DNA of 36,416 nucleotides from positions 1-36,416 of the forward strand of contig CAJXQM010000028.1 in assembly GCA_913058145.1 (NCBI GenBank), written 5' to 3'. The notes beneath the pieces are model-generated. The model worked only from the letters and a program-made list of their open reading frames with translations, searched no databases and was not told where the DNA came from. This DNA comes from an uncultured Colwellia sp. Its GTDB lineage: Bacteria; Pseudomonadota; Gammaproteobacteria; Enterobacterales; Alteromonadaceae. Shown one piece after another: positions 19,846 through 27,748 of this stretch (positions are counted from its first letter, which is position 1; every line of letters starts with the position of its first letter). A program made the position numbers and the translations under genes.

Positions 19846-19865
19846 ATTACGACTAGATTCGTAAT
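19846..19865. promoter_or_regulatory. candidate operator dyad upstream of the BlaI-type gene
   Basis: A perfect 7-bp inverted repeat ATTACGA-N6-TCGTAAT lies about 58 bp upstream of the repressor start. A TTGACT (19876-19881) sits just downstream and could be a -35, though the best -10-like hexamer (TAACAT) is only 15 bp further on. The position fits autoregulation by a dimeric winged-helix repressor. The sequence is not the staphylococcal BlaI/MecI consensus. Confidence 0.45.
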
Positions 19866-19922
19866 TTAAAGCTTATTGACTATAAAGCCAAGTTATTAAC
19901 ATTACATGAAAGGACAAAAAAT

Positions 19923-20318
19923 ATGGCGACCGATAAATCAGCCGTGAAGCCAACAAAGCCAACCGAAGCGGAGCTAACTTTACTCAATATCCTTTGGCAG
20001 ATGGGCCCAGCTACCGTTAGACAGATACATGATCATGTTAGCGCAACACAAAAAACGGGTTACACTACTGTATTAAAGATATTACAAATAATGCATGAAA
20101 AGGCCCTGGTTATTCGCGACGAGACTAATCGTGCTCATGTCTACGCCGCGGCTAATAGTGAGATGCATACCCAATCATCTTTGATTAAAGATTTGATCAG
20201 TAAAGCTTTTGGTGGATCAACATCTAAATTAGTTATGCGCGCTATTGATGAGTCAACTTCTGCTGAAGAAATTGATGATATTCGTCAATTACTTAATTCT
20301 TTAGAAAAAGAATTTTAA
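19923..20318 (+). CDS. BlaI/MecI/CopY-family transcriptional repressor
   Basis: A 131-residue winged-helix protein with the family pattern: PTEAELTLLNILWQMGPATVRQIHDHV at the start of the DNA-binding domain, then TGYTTVLKILQIMHEKALVIRDE for the recognition helix and wing, and a C-terminal dimerisation helix (about 80-128). Known relatives repress beta-lactamase or copper genes and are inactivated when a partner M56 protease senses the inducer. ATG start with AAAGGA upstream. The M56 gene follows after 8 bp, the standard two-gene sensor-repressor arrangement. The regulated target is unknown; no beta-lactamase is in the window. Confidence 0.92.
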   Translation: MATDKSAVKPTKPTEAELTLLNILWQMGPATVRQIHDHVSATQKTGYTTVLKILQIMHEKALVIRDETNRAHVYAAANSEMHTQSSLIKDLISKAFGGSTSKLVMRAIDESTSAEEIDDIRQLLNSLEKEF

Positions 20319-20326
20319 AATAACCC

Positions 20327-22282
20327 ATGTTAACCCTTTTATCTACTAGCCCATTTTTAACCAGTTTATCACTGACTTTGTTGCATTTTATATGGCAAGG
20401 CTTATTAGTGGCTGCGGTATTAAAGTCAGCATTACTGATTTTCAACAATAATAAGCCTCAACTACGCTATGCGTTGTCAGCTTTGGCGATGTCCGTTAAC
20501 TTGTTATTACCGATAGTTACTTTTGCTATTATTTATCAAACTGAAAATTTATCCACAAATACATTCGCTAACTCATTAGCCTTAAGTCAATTCATAGAAG
20601 AATTAAGACAACCTGATGTCTTTTTTAGTTACAACGAGTTCGCCTCATTACTGCCTTCATTATTACCTTATATTGCAATTTTATGGTTAACAACAATTAC
20701 ACTGCTAGCAGGAAAGTTATCATTAGAAATTTATAATGTGAATAACTTATCACAACAAAACACTATTGCACCAAGTCAAAAATTACAAACTCGCTTCAAC
20801 GAGTTAGCCAAAAAAATCAATTTAACCATCACACCTCGCTTATTACTTTCATTAAAAGTTGAAGTGCCTATGGCGATTGGCTGGCTTAAACCTGTCGTTT
20901 TATTACCTGCTAGTATGCTGAGTGGCTTGAGTACTTCACAATTAGAAATGCTGCTGCTACATGAATTAGCCCATATTCGCCGCCATGATTACTTAGTTAA
21001 CTTTTGTCAGACACTAGTGGAAATATTATTGTTCTTCCACCCTGCTGTCCATTGGGTATCCAAGCAAATGCGTAATGAACGTGAATATTGCAGCGATGAT
21101 ATTGCCGTGCAACATTGTGGTGACGCCATTGCCTATGCACATACTCTAGCTGAGACAGCCTCTTTATGTACTAAAGCTCATCATCATACTATTCCTGATA
21201 TCGCAATGGCCGCGTCTGGGGGTGATTTAAAACAACGAGTTATTCGTTTAGTTGATCATCACTGTGCGCCCAAAAACAACATCAGTAAGTGGTTTGCTAG
21301 TATAATTATCGTCTTTTCAGTATTACTTTTATCAAGTAAACAGCTATTGACTATGCCATTACTTGATATTTGGTATAATAAAAAGCCATGGCAACATTCA
21401 AATAATACGACGACAGCACAAAAGAGTATTATGAATACAAACAATACATTATCAAAGAGTTCTATTGCTCAACAATTATTGATCCCTCAAGAAAACCAGC
21501 CAAATATAGCACGTACAATTGACTTAAAAACACAGTTAGAATCACAAGTAACCTTAACCACCCAACTACAAAAAACGACTCCTAACAATGAAACCGCTTC
21601 CGTTGTCCTATTAGACAATTCACCCTTAATAACAAGTCAATCTAATCACCTTAGTAAAGAACGTATCACTCTTGAGCCTTCAAAGGTTGACCCCGCATTT
21701 ACACGTACTGATTCGCATAGTAAATCATTATTAGTCACTAACCCAAACCAACAAAAAGTGGCAGTATTCACTATTTCGCCTGTAACCGAAATAGTGAAAG
21801 CTAAACAAATAACAACTACACGTAAAAGCGCAAACCTTACATTATTAACTAATTCATCTAGCGTGAATAACACAAAAAATGATTCCCCCTCCATTGATAA
21901 TAATACAGATATAAGGTCAATCTTTGTTGATCATATTTCAAGGAAGAAGGAAGAGTGGGTAAAGCCAATTGTTACCGTAAACAAGTCAATTGTCCCCATA
22001 ACACCTGTTTGGCATAGCGCAGAACAAGTTAAATTGGTTAATCCTATTTACCCTAAGGTGGCAAAACGCAGGGGAATTGAAATAGAAGTAAAAGTAAACT
22101 TTACTATTGATATTGAGGGTCAAATCAAAGATATCAAATTTGCTCAGCACAAAAAAATTAATTACTTCGAAAGTTCAATACGAAAAGCGATTAAAAAATG
22201 GCGTTTTTTACCTGCCAAAGTTGATGAAAAACCTGTAGAAAGCCAAATGGCTAAAGTTTTTTCTTTTAGTTTACAAAGCTAA
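20327..22282 (+). CDS. M56 (BlaR1-like) metalloprotease with C-terminal TonB domain
   Basis: A 651-residue integral membrane protein. Hydrophobic segments lie at about residues 12-38, 48-70, 108-130 and 322-341. The zinc protease motif is HELAH (212-216), followed by EREYCSDD with the third ligand region (about 251-258). A long Ser/Thr/Asn-rich, low-complexity stretch (about 350-550) leads to a TonB C-terminal fold (about 560-651; NPIYPKVAKRRG ... VKVNFTIDIEGQIKDI ... IRKAIKKWRFLPA). In BlaR1 the C-terminus is a penicillin-binding sensor; here a TonB domain takes its place. It probably cleaves or inactivates the upstream repressor. The signal sensed and any TonB energy-transducing role are inferred. 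Confidence 0.88.
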   Translation: MLTLLSTSPFLTSLSLTLLHFIWQGLLVAAVLKSALLIFNNNKPQLRYALSALAMSVNLLLPIVTFAIIYQTENLSTNTFANSLALSQFIEELRQPDVFFSYNEFASLLPSLLPYIAILWLTTITLLAGKLSLEIYNVNNLSQQNTIAPSQKLQTRFNELAKKINLTITPRLLLSLKVEVPMAIGWLKPVVLLPASMLSGLSTSQLEMLLLHELAHIRRHDYLVNFCQTLVEILLFFHPAVHWVSKQMRNEREYCSDDIAVQHCGDAIAYAHTLAETASLCTKAHHHTIPDIAMAASGGDLKQRVIRLVDHHCAPKNNISKWFASIIIVFSVLLLSSKQLLTMPLLDIWYNKKPWQHSNNTTTAQKSIMNTNNTLSKSSIAQQLLIPQENQPNIARTIDLKTQLESQVTLTTQLQKTTPNNETASVVLLDNSPLITSQSNHLSKERITLEPSKVDPAFTRTDSHSKSLLVTNPNQQKVAVFTISPVTEIVKAKQITTTRKSANLTLLTNSSSVNNTKNDSPSIDNNTDIRSIFVDHISRKKEEWVKPIVTVNKSIVPITPVWHSAEQVKLVNPIYPKVAKRRGIEIEVKVNFTIDIEGQIKDIKFAQHKKINYFESSIRKAIKKWRFLPAKVDEKPVESQMAKVFSFSLQS

Positions 22283-22383
22283 GTGACTTTATTTAAAGTG
22301 AATTTTTCAATCAATTTATTATCTAGATAATATTTATCATTTCGACTGAATCATACACTTTAAAGTAATAGTATTGTAAAAAT

Positions 22384-22893
22384 TTAACCACGTCTCTTTT
22401 TAGTCTGCCCTTTCTTATGTTCAATCATTTTTAGCCATTTATCTTGTTGCTCAGTCGTTAAAACATTAAAAACAGCGTGTTTATCTTTCACTCGAATTAA
22501 CGCTAATTGTTTAAAAATAGGTTGATAAGTATCATATAGCGTATTAAACGCTTGCTCATCAAACTTTTTTGTTTGTAGTAATTTTTTCTCTGCTATCTTA
22601 AATTCTTGCATCGACGCCTGTAAAATTTGATGCTGCTCTTTTGCTTGCGTTTTTATTGCTTTTATTTGTACCTGCTGTTCTTCGCTCAATGATAAGGCTT
22701 TATCCATACGCTTCATCTTTTGCTTATGTCCTTTATGCTTGTTTTCTTGATGCTGATGCCCTTTATGCTCTTTTGGAGCATCCAAAGCAACATCATTGTC
22801 TGAGGCATTAACACTGGCAACACTCGCAAAGGCTATAACAATACAAACCGCTATAGTTGAAAAAAATGTTTTTGTTGGTTTAGTCATGTTCAT
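22384..22893 (-). CDS. Spy/CpxP-family periplasmic chaperone-like protein
   Basis: A 169-residue exported protein with a signal peptide (about 1-31, FFSTIAVCIVIAFASVASVNA), a His/Lys-rich segment (HKGHQHQENKHKGHKQK) and two LTxxQ-type repeats, LSEEQQVQI and LTTEQQDKW, diagnostic of the CpxP/Spy family. I choose the ATG at 22891-22893 because GGAG lies 6 bases upstream. A longer in-frame start 31 codons upstream would bury the signal peptide. CpxP restrains CpxA in E. coli. It is divergent from cpxR with GTAAA boxes in between, so self-regulation by the Cpx pathway is likely. The His-rich stretch may bind metal. Confidence 0.88.
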   Translation of the reverse strand: MNMTKPTKTFFSTIAVCIVIAFASVASVNASDNDVALDAPKEHKGHQHQENKHKGHKQKMKRMDKALSLSEEQQVQIKAIKTQAKEQHQILQASMQEFKIAEKKLLQTKKFDEQAFNTLYDTYQPIFKQLALIRVKDKHAVFNVLTTEQQDKWLKMIEHKKGQTKKRRG

Positions 22894-22976
22894 AGTTTTC
22901 TCCGAAAAATAATTTAGTTTTATAAGTACACGTTGAATAACAGTTGATGAGTATAAGTAACATAGTGCTAAGATAC

Positions 22977-23003
22977 GTAAAGCCAATGTAAAGATTAAGT
23001 AAA
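22977..23003 (+). promoter_or_regulatory. three tandem GTAAA CpxR half-sites
   Basis: GTAAA occurs at 22977-22981, 22988-22992 and 22999-23003, each separated by 6 bases (11-bp period, one helical turn). The E. coli CpxR box is GTAAA-N(4-8)-GTAAA. The array sits in the 152-bp divergent region between the cpxP-like and cpxR genes, as expected for autoregulation. Confidence 0.8.
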
Positions 23004-23045
23004 GGTTGTAGGGATGGATCCTAAGACGATAAATAATAAGATAAG

Positions 23046-23786
23046 ATGGCTGTACGAATGGATATGGCGGAGTTTCACTTGAATAAAAAACAATTATTAC
23101 TCATTGATGATGATCATGAATTAGCAGAGTTGTTAGTCGATTATTTATCCCAACAAGGCTTTATGGTTCAGTGCTGCTTTGATGGCCAATCAGGATTAGA
23201 GTTAGCCTACAAGAGTGAATTTGATCTTATTTTACTTGATGTTATGATGCCAAAACTTAATGGTTTTGAAGTGTTGAAGGCACTTGGGAGCGAATATAAA
23301 ACCCCGGTTCTAATGCTGACAGCTAAAGGGGATCATAACGACAAAGTGCGCGGGTTAGAATTAGGTGCTGACGATTACTTAGCCAAGCCTTTTCACCACC
23401 AAGAATTATTAGCCCGTATACAGGCAATTTTACGTCGTATTGATATAATGACTCAACAAAATTCACACAGTGAAAATTCAACATTAACAATTAATGATAT
23501 AGAACTTAACCATGCGACAAGAGCGGTTACTTGTCACACTAATCCTATAACGTTAACGGGCACTGAATATCAAATTTTAACTATGCTAATGGAACATCAT
23601 GGACAGATCATAGCCAAAGATGCACTTTCAAAACAAGTATTAAGTCGAAAGTTAGCCCCTTTCGATCGCAGTATTGATGTACATGTTGGCAATATTCGCC
23701 GTAAATTTTCCCCTTATTGCACAATTGACAAAATCAAAACGGTACGTGGCGCTGGTTATTTATTTCTAACGGGCGAATGTAGCTAA
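23046..23786 (+). CDS. cpxR: OmpR-family response regulator, CpxR-like
   Basis: A DNA-binding response regulator of the envelope-stress Cpx type. The receiver domain has the acidic pocket DDD (21-23), phosphoacceptor Asp65 (LLDVMMPKLNG), the Thr switch in LMLTAKG and Lys114 (AKPF). The C-terminal winged helix ends in RKFSPYCTIDKIKTVRGAGYLF. The length of 246 is slightly above E. coli CpxR (232). The extra residues are at the N-terminus, and an internal Met at residue 5 or 7 could be the true start because no strong ribosome site precedes the first ATG. Three bases separate it from the kinase gene. Confidence 0.9.
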   Translation: MAVRMDMAEFHLNKKQLLLIDDDHELAELLVDYLSQQGFMVQCCFDGQSGLELAYKSEFDLILLDVMMPKLNGFEVLKALGSEYKTPVLMLTAKGDHNDKVRGLELGADDYLAKPFHHQELLARIQAILRRIDIMTQQNSHSENSTLTINDIELNHATRAVTCHTNPITLTGTEYQILTMLMEHHGQIIAKDALSKQVLSRKLAPFDRSIDVHVGNIRRKFSPYCTIDKIKTVRGAGYLFLTGECS

Positions 23787-23789
23787 CCT

Positions 23790-25211
23790 ATGAAGCCATC
23801 GATAAAAATTAAAGCGTTACTGTCCTCCTTTAGCATCAAATTATTCGCTTGGTTTTGGCTTATCGCTATTACATCTATTTTTAGTACGCGCTTTATCTCC
23901 CAACAACTGACAAGTGATGCCTACAACACCGTCGTTAGCCAAGCACCGCAGCATGATGAACTTCGCCAACTTCACAATACGGCCAGAAAGATAGAACGAA
24001 GCAAAATAAAAAACATTGATCAATTGTTGCAAACAAAATCACAACGATTTATCAAAGGACCTTTTAACATGTGGTTTAAAAGTGTTGATAATAACTCTAC
24101 TGTTTCCAGTATGTTTCTCTTACCCCCAATGCATCAGAAAGCGCTTATGCGATATCTTAATAAACAGACATTTGATCAAGCGATTACCAGTAATTTCTCT
24201 CATACCCGTTTGGTTGGCCCTGTTTTAATAAAAATCAAAAAACAAAATTATCAGTTATTTATTTCAAGAAAACAGCACAAGCGGAATTTTGGTCGACTTG
24301 TGCAAGAGCTTCCTTCTTGGGTTCGCGTTGCAATGCCTGTTTTTATTAGTTTTATACTTTGTTTATTATTAGCACGTTCTTTTAGCAAACCCATTGCAAC
24401 CATAAAAAAAGCCGCTACAGAATTAGGTAAAGGAAATTTAGCCACACGTGTTACAGGGATTACAAGGCGTAATGATGAATTAGGCCAACTCGCTAACAGC
24501 TTTAATCAAATGGCTAAACAATTACAACAAAATCAAAGTGCACAACAACGCTTGCTTGGCGATGTCTCCCATGAATTGCGTTCCCCAATGACCCGTTTAC
24601 AAATGGCACTAGGCTTAGCACAGCAAAACTCCACTACCAAATTAGCTCGCGAGCAATATTTACAGCGCTGCCAAGTAGAAGTAGAGCGCTTAAATCAAAT
24701 GATTGAAGATGCGCTAGTCTTATCACGCCTAGAAAACACACTCCAAAAAATTGAGACAAAACATCTTAACTTTACTGCTTTAGTGCAGAAAATCATTCAC
24801 GAAGAACAGTTTATTGCTGATGAGAAATCAATAAAAATAGTGCTAAATTCAACAGTGATAGTTGAACTTCTAGGTGACCATAATTTACTTTTTAGTGCCA
24901 TCAGTAATGTAGTAACGAATGCAGTAAAATATAGCCCTGAACATAGCAGCGTTAACGTAACTTTATCGATAAATGAGAATTTTGTTAGTTTAGTTATTTG
25001 TGATAACGGCATCGGTGCACCACCAGAATCTTTAGCTGAATTATTTACGCCTTTTTATCGCGTAAACTTTGCTAGAGATCGCAAAACGGGAGGTGCTGGA
25101 TTAGGGTTGGCTATAGCAAAACAAGCCATTATGGCTCATCAGGGTAATATATTTGCCAAAAACAATGACACTAAAGGATTATCTGTTACCATTCAGCTCC
25201 CTTTATGTTAA
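23790..25211 (+). CDS. cpxA: sensor histidine kinase, CpxA-like
   Basis: A 473-residue membrane kinase partner of the adjacent regulator. Membrane segments lie at about 14-33 and 179-197, enclosing a periplasmic sensor of about 145 residues. HAMP domain about 198-250; dimerisation/phosphoacceptor DVSHELRSPMTRLQ with His261; ATP-binding N box NVVTNAVKYSP, G1 DNGIGAP and G2 GGAGLGLAIAKQ. The H-box SHELRSPMTRLQ is the CpxA form. The cpxP-like gene and GTAAA boxes next door support this assignment over other OmpR-linked kinases. A DUF748 gene follows after 12 bp and is probably in the same transcript. Confidence 0.9.
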   Translation: MKPSIKIKALLSSFSIKLFAWFWLIAITSIFSTRFISQQLTSDAYNTVVSQAPQHDELRQLHNTARKIERSKIKNIDQLLQTKSQRFIKGPFNMWFKSVDNNSTVSSMFLLPPMHQKALMRYLNKQTFDQAITSNFSHTRLVGPVLIKIKKQNYQLFISRKQHKRNFGRLVQELPSWVRVAMPVFISFILCLLLARSFSKPIATIKKAATELGKGNLATRVTGITRRNDELGQLANSFNQMAKQLQQNQSAQQRLLGDVSHELRSPMTRLQMALGLAQQNSTTKLAREQYLQRCQVEVERLNQMIEDALVLSRLENTLQKIETKHLNFTALVQKIIHEEQFIADEKSIKIVLNSTVIVELLGDHNLLFSAISNVVTNAVKYSPEHSSVNVTLSINENFVSLVICDNGIGAPPESLAELFTPFYRVNFARDRKTGGAGLGLAIAKQAIMAHQGNIFAKNNDTKGLSVTIQLPLC

Positions 25212-25223
25212 GAAATCACGTCT

Positions 25224-27623
25224 ATGGCCGCTTCTTCTGTTATAAAATCACCTATTTATTTCAGTAAATCCGTAAAAATAATTGCGACGCTATTTATTAG
25301 TCTCTATCTTGTCGTTTGGGCTATTTCTTCACCACTTAGTCAGTATTTCATCAAGCCCTTACTCATTGAAAAACGGCTAACGTTATCTCCTGACACTAGC
25401 ATCCGTTACAACCCTTTTTTAAGCCAACTAACCGTTAGCAATTTGACAGTGTATCTTAATGAAAAAGAGAAAGTACTTTCAATAAAAAAATTAGTCATCC
25501 GCTTAACATTATTTCATTTGCTCTTTGATAAAATAATGATTAACAAATTTCAATTAGATGACGCATTTATAAAAATTAATAAAACAACAACACAACTTAT
25601 TATTGCTGGGATTGATCTCAACAAAGAAAGCCTGAATAAAAACCAAGACAAAATGACTAACACTGAGTATAAGCCTTTTGATTACCAGCTAATATTACCA
25701 AAATCAGCCTTGAGCCAAATAAACATTGATATAGAAAATAACAATAAATCTCATCATATTGTTATTAAAAATTTGTTACTCTCGAAAGTCAAAGCAAGTG
25801 AAAAATATCAACAAGCTAACATAAACCTGCACAGTCTTATTGACGGTACTGAGTTTACCTTAGATGCCGAGGCTATTTTTGAGCAAGGGCAAGGCGAGAT
25901 TAGCACTCAACTAGCAATAATTGATTACCCTATAATTAAGTTACAACCTTACGCAGAAGATTTATCTGAGCTTAGCGGCTTTTTTTCATTGCTTAGTGAA
26001 CAATCTATTTCAATCACAAAAGAGCAAATTAAACTACATTTAACTAAAGCAGCGATAACCAACAAAAACCTTGTTGTCGGTTATCAACAGCAATTTTTTA
26101 CTGTAGATACATTACAACAAAATATCAGTGACTTTAAATTAACGTTAACTCAAGGTGAAATAACTGAACTAAGCGGTCAAGGGCAACTCACACTTAATAA
26201 AGCCAATATTTATTATAACAAACCCAGTCGAAAATTAGCCTACTTCGAGCAATTGGCCTTAAATGATATGAGTTTTCACTTTACCGACACTCTAGAAATA
26301 AAAGTCGATGAATTACTTGTTGATAATATTATTGTTTCCAAAAATGAAGAGGCTGATCTGCCACCCATCATGAAATTAAAGCAGTTGAGCATTAGTGATA
26401 TTATCATAAGTGAGCGCAACTTAGCCGTTAATCTAATACGACTTGATAGCCTGCAAAGTGAATTGATTTTAAACAAAGAAAAATCCATTGTAAATTTAAT
26501 TACCATACCAGTAACAAAAACTGAACAAGAAGAAATTATCGAGGTTGTTGCAGAGGCAGAGCAAGAGATACATCCTACATCAGCCGACTTTATTGTTTCA
26601 TTAAATGCCTTTTCATTAATCAATGAGAATGAAATCTACTTTGTAGATAACAGTGTAGACCCTGTAGCTAAACGTAAATTATTTATCGATAAATTAACTC
26701 TTGGCGCGCTTAGTACCTCCCAAGATAAAAAAGACAATCAAACACCGTTTGAACTGGTTGGCCGCAGTAATAAATACGCCCACTTTGATTTTAAAGGCTT
26801 TACCCAACCCTTTTCACAACAACCAATACACCAACTGAACGGATTTTTGAAAGAATTATCCTTACGTTCTGTTTCTACTTACACGCAAAAAGCAATACAA
26901 TTAGAATTAAAAAATGGCCAACTCAATATCGATATTGATGTCATCCTTAACGGCGATCAACTTGATGGTAATGTAATGATTCTATTACAAGGGTTAGAGA
27001 CAAGCATAGCTGATAGTGATGAGAAGGGGGCATTAATAAATCAGGGTGCTTTACCGTTAAATATGGCCTTAGGTATGTTAAAAGATAGCGATGGTAATAT
27101 AGCGCTTGATATACCGTTATCGGGCTCCACTGCCGATCCACAATTTGGTATGAGCAGTATTGTGAGTTTAATCACACAAAAAGCCATTGGGATGGCAACA
27201 CAAGATTACTTATTGAGAACCTTTGTTCCCTACGCCAATATTGTTTCTGCAGCCATTAGTGTAGGCGAATTCGCACTAAAAATACGCTTTGAAGAGTTAC
27301 CTTATAAGACTAAGCAAATCGAGATAAATAAAGAGCAACAGGCTTATTTACAGGCATTTATTGCCTTAATGCAAGACAAAAAAAACACGCGCGTAAATAT
27401 TTGCGCTGTTAGCACGCCAGCAGATATTAATCTTAAAACAGGTAGTAAAATAACCAATAAAATTCACATAAAACAACTCAAGGAAATGGGCGAGCAACGT
27501 GAAGAGGCATTCAAAGAATATATCATCAAACATGGTGATATTGCTTCATCAAGATTATTGTTATGTTCACCTAAAATAGATAGTAGTAAAAATGCACAAC
27601 CACGTATTGAACTGTCTGTTTAG
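25224..27623 (+). CDS. DUF748 (AsmA-like) envelope protein
   Basis: A 799-residue protein with one N-terminal membrane segment (about 16-36), then a mostly beta-strand periplasmic region with alternating hydrophobic residues and the DUF748 hallmarks RYNPFLSQLTVSNL near the start and LPLNMALGMLKDSDGNIALDIPLSGS in the C-terminal third. DUF748 belongs to the AsmA-like superfamily, whose long hydrophobic-groove proteins (AsmA, TamB, YhdP) carry phospholipids between inner and outer membranes. A lipid-bridge or outer-membrane homeostasis role is therefore inferred. ATG start 12 bp after cpxA suggests control through the Cpx promoter. Convergent with the letAB-like operon. Confidence 0.82.
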   Translation: MAASSVIKSPIYFSKSVKIIATLFISLYLVVWAISSPLSQYFIKPLLIEKRLTLSPDTSIRYNPFLSQLTVSNLTVYLNEKEKVLSIKKLVIRLTLFHLLFDKIMINKFQLDDAFIKINKTTTQLIIAGIDLNKESLNKNQDKMTNTEYKPFDYQLILPKSALSQINIDIENNNKSHHIVIKNLLLSKVKASEKYQQANINLHSLIDGTEFTLDAEAIFEQGQGEISTQLAIIDYPIIKLQPYAEDLSELSGFFSLLSEQSISITKEQIKLHLTKAAITNKNLVVGYQQQFFTVDTLQQNISDFKLTLTQGEITELSGQGQLTLNKANIYYNKPSRKLAYFEQLALNDMSFHFTDTLEIKVDELLVDNIIVSKNEEADLPPIMKLKQLSISDIIISERNLAVNLIRLDSLQSELILNKEKSIVNLITIPVTKTEQEEIIEVVAEAEQEIHPTSADFIVSLNAFSLINENEIYFVDNSVDPVAKRKLFIDKLTLGALSTSQDKKDNQTPFELVGRSNKYAHFDFKGFTQPFSQQPIHQLNGFLKELSLRSVSTYTQKAIQLELKNGQLNIDIDVILNGDQLDGNVMILLQGLETSIADSDEKGALINQGALPLNMALGMLKDSDGNIALDIPLSGSTADPQFGMSSIVSLITQKAIGMATQDYLLRTFVPYANIVSAAISVGEFALKIRFEELPYKTKQIEINKEQQAYLQAFIALMQDKKNTRVNICAVSTPADINLKTGSKITNKIHIKQLKEMGEQREEAFKEYIIKHGDIASSRLLLCSPKIDSSKNAQPRIELSV

Positions 27624-27657
27624 TGGGTTTTACGAAGAATAAGTATACCCGTTACCA

Positions 27658-27742
27658 ATCAAGGTATGTTTATCAGAGTCCTTGATCTATTAAAATTCAA
27701 TACGCTGTGATTCATAACGGTTATTTCATTATAAATCACAGC
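27658..27742. repeat. two inverted repeats between convergent DUF748 and letB genes
   Basis: ATCAAGG/CCTTGAT (27658-27664 and 27680-27686) and GCTGTGATT/AATCACAGC (27704-27712 and 27734-27742) lie in the 125-bp convergent gap. Neither has a good U-tract. The second begins 7 bp after the letB stop and may act in its transcript end. Confidence 0.45.
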
Positions 27743-27748
27743 AACGAT

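Noticed and set aside
22317..22332. 16-bp perfect palindrome TATTATCTAGATAATA as an operator
   Set aside because: It is AT-rich and sits in a convergent gap after two stops, away from any promoter; chance or a weak terminator is as likely.
22894..22986. A longer cpxP-like reading frame
   Set aside because: It would place 31 residues in front of a clear signal peptide and would run through the GTAAA box region; GGAG precedes the inner ATG.
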